Origin: Planctomycetota bacterium
GTDB taxonomy: Bacteria > Planctomycetota > Phycisphaerae > FEN-1346 > JAACEH01
DNA: 11,870 nt
Direction: 5' to 3'
NCBI GenBank assembly: GCA_016935955.1
Contig: JAFGPY010000086.1
Span: 1-11,870 of the forward strand
The translations under genes were made by a program, and so were the position numbers. Below, in pieces: positions 1 through 8,900 of this stretch (the first letter of the stretch is position 1; each line of letters starts with the position of its first letter). The notes below the pieces were generated by a model that was given only the letters and a program-made list of their open reading frames with translations, did not search any database and was not told the origin of the DNA.

Positions 1-123
1 CATCAGCAGCAGCCCGTCGTCGGCCGACAGCCGCTGTCCGTCGAAGACGCGGCGGGCCAGCGGCTCAAGCGCCGGATCGGTCGCCGCTTCGAGGATGTCC
101 GTCTCCATTCGCTCGTCACGCAT
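1..123 (-). CDS. mqnE: Aminofutalosine synthase MqnE, N-terminal 41 residues only (partial)
   Basis: Reading down from an ATG at 123, the frame is open to the window edge and gives 41 residues. Residues 17-40 (DPALEPLARRVFDGQRLS, then ADDGLL) match the usual MqnE opening, in which a 'DP.L.PIA.KV..GeRLs.eDGl.L' helix precedes the radical SAM barrel. MqnE is a radical SAM enzyme that joins 3-[(1-carboxyvinyl)oxy]benzoate to SAM to make aminofutalosine, an early step of the futalosine menaquinone route. The radical SAM CxxxCxxC motif lies outside the window, so the call rests on the N-terminus and on the adjoining late menaquinone genes. The related MqnC (dehypoxanthine futalosine cyclase) has a similar opening and is the main alternative. 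An ATG at 108 is a second possible start (METDILEAA). A GGGG sits 9 nt before the ATG at 123, a weak ribosome site. The gene follows mqnP by 149 bp on the same strand. Confidence 0.62.
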   Translation of the reverse strand, partial: MRDERMETDILEAATDPALEPLARRVFDGQRLSADDGLLLM

Positions 124-171
124 GCCGTCGTACCCCAAGGACGGTGGCAGCCCGCCAGGCTGGTGAAGCCT

Positions 172-259
172 ATGTAGCACGCCCGCCCCCGGGCGTGGGA
201 ACATGCAGAGAACACAGGCGGCCGCTGAGACTCCCCGGCCGAGGGCGGCCGGGCTACAT
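172..259. repeat. REPIN/BIME-like element: two inverted REP-type units
   Basis: Two homologous units face each other. The left unit, read on the plus strand from 172, is ATGTAGC leading into a hairpin 178-185/190-197 (CACGCCCG, loop CCCC, CGGGCGTG). The right unit, read on the minus strand from 259, is ATGTAGC leading into a hairpin 253-246/241-234 (CCCGGCCG, loop CCCT, CGGCCGGG). Both stems are 8 bp with a tetraloop. They differ at stem positions 2 (A-T against C-G) and 5 (C-G against G-C), and each change is compensated on the other arm. A GTAG head followed by a palindrome, in inverted pairs, is the known layout of REP/REPIN sequences mobilised by RAYT transposases. The 36 bp between the hairpins (198-233) is unrelated spacer. 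No RAYT gene is in this window. The element lies between mqnP and mqnE, where its hairpins could also affect read-through; no T-run follows on the minus strand, so it is not a classic terminator. Confidence 0.6.
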
Positions 260-272
260 TGCCTCTGCGAGA

Positions 273-1166
273 TTATAGCAGCACGTCGGTCACGGCCAGT
301 ACGGCGAAGATCACGCTGCCCGTGGCGTTGACCGAGAAGAACGCCCGGTCGATCTTCGACAGATCGTCGGCTCGCACCAGGCGATGCTCGTAGACCAACA
401 GCGCCGCCAGGGCCGCCACGGCGATCAGGTACAGCCGCCCGGGGGCAAATGCCTCGCCCGGCGACGCAACGCGCGGCCACAGGTACGCCGCCGCCAGAAG
501 CAGAATGGCCGCGACGTGGTTGACGCGCGAGACGGTGATGGCCGTCCCGGCTCCCCAACGGGCCGGCACGCTATGCAGGCCGCACGCGCGGTCATGCTCA
601 ATGTCTTGCAGGCTGTAGAGAATGTCGAAGCCCGCGGTCCACACGGCCACGGCGGCGCCGAGGAGGACCGGCAGCACGTCGATGCGGCCGGTCATGGCGA
701 TCCAGACGCCGACTGGACTCAGGCCGAGGGCCGCACCGAGCACCCAGTGCGACGCGACCGTGAATCGCTTCGTGTAGCTGTAACCGCAAAGCACCGCCAG
801 AACCGGTGCGCACAGGATCGCCGGCCAGGGGTTGCCCGCCAACGGCAGGAAGGCAACGGCACAGGCGACGAACGCGGCAGCGGCGACCGCGGCGGCAACG
901 GCCACGCTACGACGCGACAATTTGCCGGCGGGAATGGCCCGATCGCGCGTCCGCGGGTTCAGGGCATCGAGCTTCGCGTCGGCCACGCGGTTGCAGGCCA
1001 TGGCCGCAGTGCGGGCAGCGACCATGGCGGCCAGCAATAGCGCCGCTTCGTCCCATCGCGGCCACCCGCGACGAGCCCAGAAGGCGGCCACGGCGGCAAA
1101 GGGCAACGCGAAGAGTGTGTGCGCGAACTTGATCGTGTCCAGGAAGAGTCGGATGCGGCTCAGCAT
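273..1166 (-). CDS. mqnP: UbiA-family prenyltransferase, MqnP type (menaquinone synthesis)
   Basis: A 297-residue integral membrane protein that attaches the polyprenyl chain to the naphthoate ring, in the futalosine pathway to 1,4-dihydroxy-6-naphthoate. Both Asp-rich motifs of the UbiA superfamily are present: NRVADAKLD (N59, D63, D67) and YSLQDIEHD (D188, D192), which bind the prenyl diphosphate through Mg2+. Hydrophobic stretches at about 15-31, 41-57, 86-110, 115-130, 141-159, 163-183, 212-230, 245-260 and 278-296 fit the eight or nine helices of the family. The C-terminal HRLVRADDLSKIDRAFF followed by SVN is typical of the MqnP/4-hydroxybenzoate polyprenyltransferase branch. The frame stays open upstream to 1523, but that extension is arginine-rich low-complexity translation antisense to nothing useful and overlaps ubiX. 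The ATG at 1166 gives the normal family length and overlaps the ubiX stop by 7 bp, which suggests coupled translation. Confidence 0.88.
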   Translation of the reverse strand: MLSRIRLFLDTIKFAHTLFALPFAAVAAFWARRGWPRWDEAALLLAAMVAARTAAMACNRVADAKLDALNPRTRDRAIPAGKLSRRSVAVAAAVAAAAFVACAVAFLPLAGNPWPAILCAPVLAVLCGYSYTKRFTVASHWVLGAALGLSPVGVWIAMTGRIDVLPVLLGAAVAVWTAGFDILYSLQDIEHDRACGLHSVPARWGAGTAITVSRVNHVAAILLLAAAYLWPRVASPGEAFAPGRLYLIAVAALAALLVYEHRLVRADDLSKIDRAFFSVNATGSVIFAVLAVTDVLL

Positions 1167-1780
1167 GATCGCGTTTCGCTCGGCGTCGTGCCGCCTGTCC
1201 AGCGGACGGGCAGGTCGTGCTCGACGCCCAGGACGTCCAGGACGCGGGCCACCACGAAGTCGACCAGGTCGGCGACCGCCTTGGGCCGGTGGTAGAACCC
1301 CGGCATTGCCGGCAGCACCGTGGCCCCGGCCTGGGCCAGTCGCAGCATGTTTTCGATCGTGATGGTCGTCAGCGGTGTCTCGCGCGGGACGACGACAAGC
1401 GGCCGCCGCTCCTTCATCGTGACCATGGCCGCGCGGCGAAGCGGGTTGTCGGCCAGTCCCGAGGCGATCGCGCCCAGAGTGTTCATCGAACATGGGCAGA
1501 CGATCATGCCGTCGGTCGGCCACGATCCGCTGGCCAGGGCCGAATCGCCGGCGTCCGGGGCGTGCTCATGGATCCGGCGACGCAGTGCGGCGTCGGGCCA
1601 CAGGGTCTCGGCACAGACGGCTGCGCCGGGCACGGTGCCGGTTTCCTGGGCCAGGACGGTGCGCCCCGCGTCGGTAATAATCACGTGGACCTCGGCGCCG
1701 CTTCGAGCCAGCAGTTCGACCAGCCGCACGCCGTAGCACGCGCCGCTGGAGCCGGTGATGCCGACAACGAAGCGACTCAT
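1160..1780 (-). CDS. ubiX: Flavin prenyltransferase, UbiX/MqnL family
   Basis: A 206-residue flavoprotein that uses dimethylallyl phosphate to prenylate reduced FMN, making the prenyl-FMN cofactor of UbiD enzymes. The N-terminus has the nucleotide-binding GITGSSGACYG loop (residues 7-17). Further along are MIVCPCSMNTLGAIASGLAD (92-111), the KERRPLVVVPRETPL segment (123-137) and PAMPGFYHRPKAVADLVDF (157-175), all family hallmarks. Length matches the family. Its partner UbiD is encoded three genes upstream in the same set, which supports the cofactor role; in menaquinone clusters this family member is also called MqnL. The ATG at 1780 overlaps the TGA of the preceding gene as ATGA, and GAGGG at 1787-1791 (minus strand) is 6 nt before it, so the start is well supported. 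The stop overlaps the mqnP start by 7 bp. The protein is expected to be a soluble dodecamer. Confidence 0.92.
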   Translation of the reverse strand: MSRFVVGITGSSGACYGVRLVELLARSGAEVHVIITDAGRTVLAQETGTVPGAAVCAETLWPDAALRRRIHEHAPDAGDSALASGSWPTDGMIVCPCSMNTLGAIASGLADNPLRRAAMVTMKERRPLVVVPRETPLTTITIENMLRLAQAGATVLPAMPGFYHRPKAVADLVDFVVARVLDVLGVEHDLPVRWTGGTTPSETRSC

Positions 1781-3732
1781 GGGGCGCCCTCGTCGCCCTG
1801 GTGGGCGGGCGATCCGCCCGGCAGAGCTTCAAGCAGTCGCTCGTATTGCCGCTTCTTCTGCTCGGCCACGCGGGACAGGTACGACGTGCGATAGTGGTTG
1901 ATCAACTCGTCGCAGTAGCCGATGGCCCGCTGCAGGCATTCGGCGCGATTGGTCTCGGCGGCAGCCTCCAGTTCGGCCAGGGCCATCAGGGCCATGCCTG
2001 CTCCGTCGGTCTGCTTGTAGGTGTCCTTGACGTCGTTCAGCATCTTGCGGCGAGCGAAGGCCACGGGTTCGGCCAAGGCGATTTCGCAGGCCAGATTGTC
2101 GGCCAGCGGCGAATCCTTGGAACGTTCGAGCAGGGCGGCCAGTTCCTCGCGCCGCCGGCGTGCAGGAAGAACCGGTGGCAGGCTGAGGTACTCCCCCAGC
2201 ACCTTGTCGTCGGCGCCGCCGTCGCTGCGGTTCTCGGCCAGGAAGGCCCGCTCGCGCTGGGCGATGTAGTATTGCTGCTCGATGCGCTCCACGCGACGGC
2301 GGTCGCGGAGCAGCGGCCCGACGCGAAGCAGGTCCGTGAAGACCGAGAGGTCCTTGGTGTCCAGCGACGGCTGTGCGACGACGGATTCGAACGTCTCGAA
2401 GAACTTGTCGTAGGCAGCCATGGCCTGGTCGAACTGTCCGTTGCGGGCCATGTGCGCGGCCAGCTTGACCGTCGCCTCGGCGGCATACGGGCCGTCCGCG
2501 TAGTCATCCCGCAGCGTCTGCCAGAGAGCCGCACTTTCGTCGCTTGTGATGCGCGAGTAGTCGAAACGGACGGTCAGGTTGCCGTCGTCCAGGTTCTCGT
2601 TCTCGTCGCGAAGGCCGCGCGTGTCGAGCACCATGTCGAGGCAACGGGCCTGAACGTAGAGGACGTCGGCCCGATGCGTCGTCTTCGGGTACGTGTCGAG
2701 GAACCAGGCACAGGCCCTGATGACATCCTTCTTCTGCCGCTTGAGCATCTCGGCCAGAACGGTCATCTCGTAGGAGGCGCGCAACCGCATCTCCCGGGCC
2801 TTATGGTCAACCTTCTCGCTCGGCAGGCCGGGCACCTGCAGCGGCGACTCGGCCTCGGGGGCCTGCTGACGAGCCGTGTCCTTGCCGCCGGTGTCGTCCT
2901 GCGGTTGCTCGCCGTCGTCGGCCGCTTCCCGGGCGATCAGTTCCTCGATGTCGGACTTGACGGACGAGTGCGGCAGGTCGGCGAAATAGGTGCTGTCCAG
3001 GCCGAAGTTCCGCGAGAAGACGGCATAGTGGACTTCGTCCTCGCGAATGGCGAGCTTGTAGGCGCCGATCGGAATGACACAGAGCAGGAACAGCAGCACG
3101 CCGCCGACGCGGGCGTTCCAGCCGAGCCTCTTCAGGGGCACCAGCAGCACGACGATCAGCGCGATGTCCATGACGATGGCCGTCAGGGCCGGCAGGTAGA
3201 AAGCCCCGGGCAGAGCTACGTCCTCGGAGGGCACACTGCCGATCAGGTAGAACAGCCACACGGGCACGCAGGCCAGAACGGCCGAGACGATCTTGTTCGA
3301 CAGCCGCAGCCGATAGTCGCCCGCGATCCAGACGCTGGCCACCAGGAGCAGAGCCACCAGCCAACTGGGCCCGAGCATCAGGGCGATCACCGCCAGGAGA
3401 ATGCCGCCGCGTTTGCCGTGCAACATGGAGACGATCACCGGCACCAGGACGAGCAAGGCCATCAGTCCGCCGAGGACAAGGATCAGGGCCGGATGCTGCT
3501 GGATGTCGACCGGGAAGCGGGCCCAACTGAAGACGGCCAGCGGGGGACGACCGGTCATGGCGAAGAAGTGGCCCGTCAGGCAGTACTTGAAGTAGCCGAC
3601 GAAGACCAGGTAGACCAGCGTCGTGAAAGCCAAGTAGACGTTGACCGACGGGCGGTAGCTGCGGCCGCAGACGCGGCATTTCTTCTCGTCGGTGCGGCCG
3701 TCACGGGCGAAGAAACAACGCGCACATTCCAT
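1777..3732 (-). CDS. Membrane protein with N-terminal zinc ribbon and TPR-like C-terminal region (unknown function)
   Basis: A 651-residue protein I do not recognise as a named family. It opens with two CxxC knuckles (C3/C6 and C19/C22), a short zinc ribbon. Hydrophobic segments follow at about 31-51, 81-103, 109-138, 148-166, 174-199 and 208-228, so roughly six or seven helices. Then comes an acidic low-complexity linker (about 265-305) and a long helical region to the C-terminus. The segment 402-449 (AALWQTLRDDYADGPYAAEA, then NGQFDQAMAAYDKFFETF) reads as TPR-type, with weaker repeats at about 336-365 and 580-633. The large soluble part probably sits in the periplasm or against the membrane as a scaffold; this is inference. 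The start is set at the ATG at 3732, with GGAG 12 nt upstream; a TTG at 3750 would add six residues. The gene starts 24 bp after the ubiE stop and ends in a 4 bp overlap with ubiX, so it is expressed with the quinone genes. Confidence 0.8.
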   Translation of the reverse strand: MECARCFFARDGRTDEKKCRVCGRSYRPSVNVYLAFTTLVYLVFVGYFKYCLTGHFFAMTGRPPLAVFSWARFPVDIQQHPALILVLGGLMALLVLVPVIVSMLHGKRGGILLAVIALMLGPSWLVALLLVASVWIAGDYRLRLSNKIVSAVLACVPVWLFYLIGSVPSEDVALPGAFYLPALTAIVMDIALIVVLLVPLKRLGWNARVGGVLLFLLCVIPIGAYKLAIREDEVHYAVFSRNFGLDSTYFADLPHSSVKSDIEELIAREAADDGEQPQDDTGGKDTARQQAPEAESPLQVPGLPSEKVDHKAREMRLRASYEMTVLAEMLKRQKKDVIRACAWFLDTYPKTTHRADVLYVQARCLDMVLDTRGLRDENENLDDGNLTVRFDYSRITSDESAALWQTLRDDYADGPYAAEATVKLAAHMARNGQFDQAMAAYDKFFETFESVVAQPSLDTKDLSVFTDLLRVGPLLRDRRRVERIEQQYYIAQRERAFLAENRSDGGADDKVLGEYLSLPPVLPARRRREELAALLERSKDSPLADNLACEIALAEPVAFARRKMLNDVKDTYKQTDGAGMALMALAELEAAAETNRAECLQRAIGYCDELINHYRTSYLSRVAEQKKRQYERLLEALPGGSPAHQGDEGAP

Positions 3733-3756
3733 AGAGTTGTTGCGCTCCAAGAGGGT

Positions 3757-4509
3757 CTACGAGACCTTGGTTGCCACCGTCATGGCGGTCACGCCGCCGA
3801 CCAGGCGACGCTGCATCACCACTCGGGCGCCCAGGGCCGTCAGTCGTGCGGCCAGATGCTCCGGATCGTCAAACACGCCGACCGATCGTTCGAGGTAACG
3901 GTAGGCCGACGGGTGGCCCGAGACGACTCGACCTACAATAGGCAAGATGCGGCGGAAATAGAAGCCAAAAATGGCGGGCCAGAGCCGACCTCGCGGACGA
4001 CAGAACTCCAGAATGGCGATGCGCCCGCCGGGCCGCACGACACGAACCATTTCCCGCAGCGCTGCTTCGCGGTCGACGATGTTACGCAGGGCAAAGGCCA
4101 TGGTCGCCACGTCGCACGATTCGTCGGCGGCCGGTAGCGACGTGGCGTCGGCCACGGCGAGGCTCACGGTTGCCAAGTCGGCGCACTTGACCCGGGCGTG
4201 GTCGATCATCGGACGACAGACATCAAGACCCAACACCCGCGAGGACAGTCCCAGGCGGCGGGCCAGTGCGACAACCATGTCGCCGGTGCCGCAACCGAGG
4301 TCCAGGGCCACCGACGGTTGTCCGTGTCCATCGGCCTGCGTCACCTGGCCGACCAGTTGGCGTCGCCACAGACGGTCGAGGCCGAAGCTGAGCAGGTGAT
4401 TCAACAGGTCGTAGCGCGGCACGATGGCGGTAAACATTTGCCGCACCTCGTCGGCCGAGTGCGGTCCGGCCGAGAGCGGCGCGTCACTCGAGACGATCGT
4501 CGAAGCCAT
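3757..4509 (-). CDS. ubiE: Demethylmenaquinone methyltransferase, UbiE/MenG family
   Basis: A 250-residue class I SAM-dependent methyltransferase that does the C-methylation of demethylmenaquinone. The family-specific VPRYDLLNHLLSFGLDRLWR lies at 30-49, SAM motif I ALDLGCGTGD at 68-77, and an acidic residue ending strand 2 at D96 (LGLD). The segment AFALRNIVDREAALREMVRV (138-157) with RPGG (159-162) is the post-motif II/III region, and GHPSAYRYLERSV (198-210) corresponds to the second UbiE signature. Length fits the family. The ATG at 4509 lies inside the end of ubiD (26 bp overlap), with GGAAAG 3 nt before it; a later start would cut into the conserved MFTAIVPRYD. Substrate is inferred from the futalosine-pathway neighbours; a pure ubiquinone role is unlikely because no Ubi hydroxylase or O-methyltransferase genes are nearby. 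Confidence 0.92.
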   Translation of the reverse strand: MASTIVSSDAPLSAGPHSADEVRQMFTAIVPRYDLLNHLLSFGLDRLWRRQLVGQVTQADGHGQPSVALDLGCGTGDMVVALARRLGLSSRVLGLDVCRPMIDHARVKCADLATVSLAVADATSLPAADESCDVATMAFALRNIVDREAALREMVRVVRPGGRIAILEFCRPRGRLWPAIFGFYFRRILPIVGRVVSGHPSAYRYLERSVGVFDDPEHLAARLTALGARVVMQRRLVGGVTAMTVATKVS

Positions 4510-5944
4510 AATCTTTCCACCGTCGTGTTACTTGTTCGACGACGTGTTCGGCCATGCGAATGTCCTCGGGCCACGGTCGCACCTGTCCCTCGCCGGGCAT
4601 CTTGCGCGTGGCGTCGATGCCCATCTTCGTGCCGGCGCAGGGGTAGGGGGCGGCATGGTCCAGGGCGTCGAGCGGCCCGTGAACGATCTCGACGTCGCGG
4701 CCGGGATCGACGTTGTTGCCGACGCGCCACAGGACTTCGCCGACGTCGTGCACGTTGGTCTCATCGTCGACCACAATGATGAACTTCGTGAGCATCATCT
4801 GGCCGAGTCCCCACAGGGCGTGCATGACCTTGCGGGCCTGGAGCGGATAGGTCTTGCGGATGGCCACGAAAGCGAAGTTGTGGAAGACGCCGAACAGCGG
4901 CAGATCGTAGTCGGCCACTTCGGGCACGAGCGTCTGGACGATCGGGCGGAAGATGCGTTCGGTGGCCTTGCCCATGTAGCAGTCTTCCATGGGCGGGCGT
5001 CCGACGACGGTCGCCGGGTAGACGGCGCCGCGGCGGTGCGTGATGGCTGCAACATGGAAGACCGGGTAGCTGTCCACGAGGCTGTAGTAGCCGGTGTGGT
5101 CGCCGAAGGGCCCCTCGTCACGGCGCTCGCCGGGCGCGACGGTGCCCTCAATGACGATCTCGGCCTCGGCCGGCACCACCAGGTCCGACGTCATGCAGCG
5201 GACTACGGGGACGCTCGTGCGGCGGATGAAGCCGGCCAGCAGCAGTTCGTCGAGTCCGGGCGGGGCGGGGGCGGTCGCGGCGTAGATGGTCGCCGGATCA
5301 CCGCCCAGAACCACGGCCGCAGGCATGGCCTCGCCGGCGGCTTCCCACTCGTCGAGGTGCCGCCGCCCGTCGTGGTGGGCGTGAATGTGCATGCCCGTCG
5401 TGTGGGCGTCGAAGACCTGGAGTCGATACATGCCGGCGTTCTGGCGGCCGGTCGTGCGACTGCGGGTGTAGACGGCGCCGAGAGTGATAAATCGGCCGCC
5501 GTCGCCCGGCCAGCACTTCAGCACCGGCAGCCTGTCGAGCGAAGCCTGTTCGCCGGTCAGTACAACCTCCTGGCACGGAGCCGTCGCCACGACCTTCGGC
5601 GCCCAGCGAGCCAGTTCGGCCACCTGGCCCAAACCCTTGAGCTTGTCGAGCAGCCCGTCGGCCGGCCGCGTGTTCAGCAGCGCGCGGATGCGTTCGGCGA
5701 TTTCGTCGCAGTCGCGGACGCCCAGGGCCATGGCCATCCGCTGCGTCGATGCGAAAGCGTTGATCGCCAGGGGGAAGTCTGACCCGCGGACGTTCTCCAT
5801 GAGCAGAGCCGGCCCGCCGCGCTTGACCTGGCGGTCGGCAATCTCGGTGATCTCCAGGTCGGGATCGACTTCGGCGGCCACGCGGTGCAACTGTCCGTCG
5901 GCTTCGAGGCGGGCGAGGAACTCCTGGAAGTGGACGTAGCTCAC
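4484..5944 (-). CDS. ubiD: UbiD-family prenyl-FMN-dependent decarboxylase (MqnM role)
   Basis: A 486-residue decarboxylase, expected to remove the carboxylate from the prenylated dihydroxynaphthoate using prenyl-FMN made by the UbiX three genes downstream. The N-terminal MSYVHFQEFLARLEADGQL is the usual UbiD opening. N169 and R174 in RQNAGMYRLQV correspond to the cofactor/Mn-binding segment, GMHIHAHHD lies at 184-192, and EGPFGDHTGYY (277-287) gives the catalytic E277 and the acidic D282. The segment TKMGIDATRKMPGEG (439-453) matches the family C-terminus. Length fits the family. The start is GTG at 5944: it lies at the position where homologues begin, it overlaps the upstream AsmA-like stop as GTGA, and GGGGAA stands 6 nt before it. 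The 3' end overlaps ubiE by 26 bp. Other UbiD enzymes act on different aromatic acids, so the substrate is assigned by gene context. Confidence 0.92.
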   Translation of the reverse strand: MSYVHFQEFLARLEADGQLHRVAAEVDPDLEITEIADRQVKRGGPALLMENVRGSDFPLAINAFASTQRMAMALGVRDCDEIAERIRALLNTRPADGLLDKLKGLGQVAELARWAPKVVATAPCQEVVLTGEQASLDRLPVLKCWPGDGGRFITLGAVYTRSRTTGRQNAGMYRLQVFDAHTTGMHIHAHHDGRRHLDEWEAAGEAMPAAVVLGGDPATIYAATAPAPPGLDELLLAGFIRRTSVPVVRCMTSDLVVPAEAEIVIEGTVAPGERRDEGPFGDHTGYYSLVDSYPVFHVAAITHRRGAVYPATVVGRPPMEDCYMGKATERIFRPIVQTLVPEVADYDLPLFGVFHNFAFVAIRKTYPLQARKVMHALWGLGQMMLTKFIIVVDDETNVHDVGEVLWRVGNNVDPGRDVEIVHGPLDALDHAAPYPCAGTKMGIDATRKMPGEGQVRPWPEDIRMAEHVVEQVTRRWKDYGFDDRLE

Positions 5945-8900
5945 GGTGCGTTCCCCGTGTCCGCCGGGGCGGGCGTCTCCTGGTCCGGCGGTGTCTCGTC
6001 GTCGGATGGTTCCGGCGTGCTGGTGTCGAACATGCCCTTATAGGGCTCGAAGTCCGGGCGACGTTTCTCGCCCAGGGCCCGAAGCAGCCGGTAGAGGAAA
6101 TTCCGCTTCAGGAACACATCGTAGGCCACTTCGTGGGCCAGCTTGTAGCTGACGGAGCGGTCGACCCACTGGCTGTTGACAATCTGGCCGCTGTAGGTCA
6201 GCAACGGGATACGGCCCTGTTCCAGCTTGCGGGCCGCCTCGCCGCCTTCCAGGGCATTGAACAGGTCCACGCCCAGGCTGTAGCGAGCCGTCCCGTCGGC
6301 TTCGGTGCGGCCGTTGATGTAGACCGCGTACGGCGCGCCGTCGAAGAGCATCTCGCTCTCGCTGCCACCGTCCGCGAGCAACTGCGACGTGCTTCGCATC
6401 CGGCGAAAGTCGTAACGCGACAGCTTCAGCCCCGGGAACAGATTGGCCATCCAGTCGGGTGCCGCCGGACCGACCATCGTACCGTCATGGGCCTCGAACT
6501 CGCTCATGCCGACCGGCCAGTTGAACTGCTCGGCCGTGGCGAACAACCGCTGGCGCGCCTGGTACACACTGTCGCTCGATCCGCGGACCGTCATGTCCGG
6601 AAACTGCAGCTTGACCATGGCGTTCAGTCCGGGACCAGCCTGCAGATTGCGGGTACGGTACTCCACGAGCAGCTCCGGATTGGCTTCCCGGAAATCCGTG
6701 GCGATGTGGCCGATGACCACGCCGCCGAACATGACGGCCTTGAAGGGCTGCACCTCGAACCATCCCTTGTTGAGCGTGAAGTCGGCGGCGAACGCGTTCC
6801 AATCGTACTTCAGTTTCTTGTCGTCGGTCCACTTGAACTCGCCGAAAGCCAGTTCACCGGCGATGTCCATGCGGCTGAGGAAGGCCGCCTGCGTCGGCCA
6901 GTCCGGCGGAATGCCGATGAGCGGCTTGCTCGCGTCGGGCGCCTCGATGCCGAAGAAGGCCATCAGCTTGTCGAGGTCCAGCATCTCGCCCGTCACGGCC
7001 AGCCGGCCTTTCGGAGTCTCGAACGGATCGGCAATATCGGCCGCAAAAACCAGCGACGTGTCGCCGATGGTCACGGCCAGGGCGTCGGCCATGAGCCGCT
7101 GACGTCCCAGAAGCAAGTGCCCGTTGACGGTCACCGGCGAGCCGCGATAGACCAGGCGCGCCTTGTCGAACGTGAAGTCGCCGCGATTGAGTTCAAGGTT
7201 GTAGGGGTCGCCCGCGACGCTCAGGGAGAAGCTGACGCCGCCCTGCGGATCAAGTTGCCGCAAGCCGCGCAGCGGCACGAGGTGTGCCAGCCGGGCCAGT
7301 TGCGCCGACTCGCCCTGAAGGTCCAGGACGTAGCCGATGATATCGTCGGCCCGAAGCGGCAGGCGGTTGCGGCAATAGAGGATGCCCTTGCAGGTCACGT
7401 GCGTGTCGGCCACGTCGAAGGTGGCCTTCTCAACGTCGAACTCTCCGGCCATGGTCGCCCGGCGAATGGCCAGGTCGACGAAGGCTCGCGTGCCGACCGG
7501 CTTGCGCGTCGCTTCACCAAAGACCAGCGGCCCCACGGCCTGCCCCTCGGCGGCCCGGGCCCGCTGGCCGTACTGGAATGTCGCCTCGGTCGCATCGACT
7601 GTCAGCCGCAACTCGCCGACGTTCCGCGTGCCCGAAACGTGCAACTCGGCCGACGCGCGGCCGCCGATGTCGTACTGCGCCGACAGGCGGTTCCACGTGC
7701 GGCTGAAGGCGCGCAGCGAATCATCCTGGACAAGCGTAGCGCTGCCGGCAAGGTCCACCGCCCGCACCGCGTGCCGCAGGCTCATCCAGTCCTCCGGGCC
7801 GCGCAGCGCGTCGCGGTCCACCTTGACCGTGCCGCTGAGGGTCGCTTGCGTCGGTCCGAGCGAGGCGCTGAGCTTCTCGATCGTCCACTGGCGAAGATTG
7901 CCCGACGCCTTGCACGGACAGGACACGTTCAGTTCGAGCACCTGCTTGAGGCCGCGGGCCTTGGCAAGCCGGCCACCGGCCACGTACGCCGTGTCGGTCA
8001 GGTCCACGAACACCGTGAGCTTGGCCTGCTCGTCAACAGCCAGGGCGCCTCGCGCCACCAGGCCGCCGTCCACCTGGTATTCCTTTAGTTGCGATTGCAG
8101 CGAAGGCAGGCAAGCGAGCATCGCCTGCGCGTTCTCCGACTTGACGTCGAGGTTGAGCTTCACGGGGCGCGCCTGGTTTTGTGTCTGCGACTGCATCAGT
8201 TCCGTCAGTCCGCCGACGGTTCCCGACAGGCGCACGACGCTGTCGGCGAATCGGGCCTCGACGTTGCGGATCGTCGCGGTGTCGGTATCGGCCTGGTAGC
8301 CCACCGTGAGCCGCAACGACGCGTCGTCGCCCAGCGGCTTGACCAGCAGGCGATTGTCCTCCTCTTCCTGCGGATCGCTGCGGCCGCTCAGTTCGACGCT
8401 GGCCCGCGAAGCGTCAGCCTGAAAATCGAGTTGCCACTGGCGGTCATCGGCGTGGCCGTCGAGTTCGCACTGAAGATTGCCGACCAGGGCCGGCGACAAG
8501 TGACGCGACACGTACGGTCGCACCAGGCGCAGCCACTGCTGAACACCGGTGACGTCCAGCCGACCGTTGAACTCGACTCGAGCGGGCCGCTCGGCCGTTG
8601 CCGCCGGATGGCACACGCTGCCCTTGTACGTCAGTCGGCTGTCGGCCAGCACGGCGTCCAAGCCGTGGCACTCGGGCTCGCCGGTGCCGCCGCGAAGCAG
8701 GCCGTCGGCCCGCACTCGCAAGGGCACGCCAGTGGCTTTGCCCGTCTCGGGGCCCGTCTGAAACGACAGCCCCTGGGCATCGAGCGTCAGGGCGACGGCC
8801 AGGTCGTCGCCCTGCGGCCACAGCGAGACCTCCAGAGCCAGACCTCCCGAGGTGTTGAAACGACGGATCAACTCTTCGGCCGCCGGAACGTGCCGCGGCA

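Noticed and set aside
3..215. A 70-codon minus-strand frame at the left edge.
   Set aside because: It is out of frame with the MqnE-like N-terminus, runs through one REP-like unit, and has a Cys/Arg/Ser-rich composition unlike a real protein.
234..253. A GC-rich hairpin after mqnP as an intrinsic terminator.
   Set aside because: No T-run follows on the minus strand (GAGTCTCAG instead), and the hairpin is better explained as one half of the inverted repeat pair.
1167..1523. An N-terminal extension of mqnP up to 1523.
   Set aside because: The 119 extra residues are Arg/Gly/Pro/His-rich, overlap the conserved half of ubiX in another frame, and match no UbiA family member. The ATG at 1166 gives the normal family start.
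3733..3750. A TTG start at 3750 for the zinc-ribbon/TPR protein.
   Set aside because: It has no ribosome site, and the ATG at 3732 leads straight into the CxxC ribbon. It is kept as an alternative but not used.
1801..4137. A 778-codon open frame on the plus strand, opposite the TPR membrane protein and ubiE.
   Set aside because: It covers two real minus-strand genes, one with clear SAM motifs, and its translation is low-complexity Gln/His/Asp/Gly-rich sequence typical of antisense frames.
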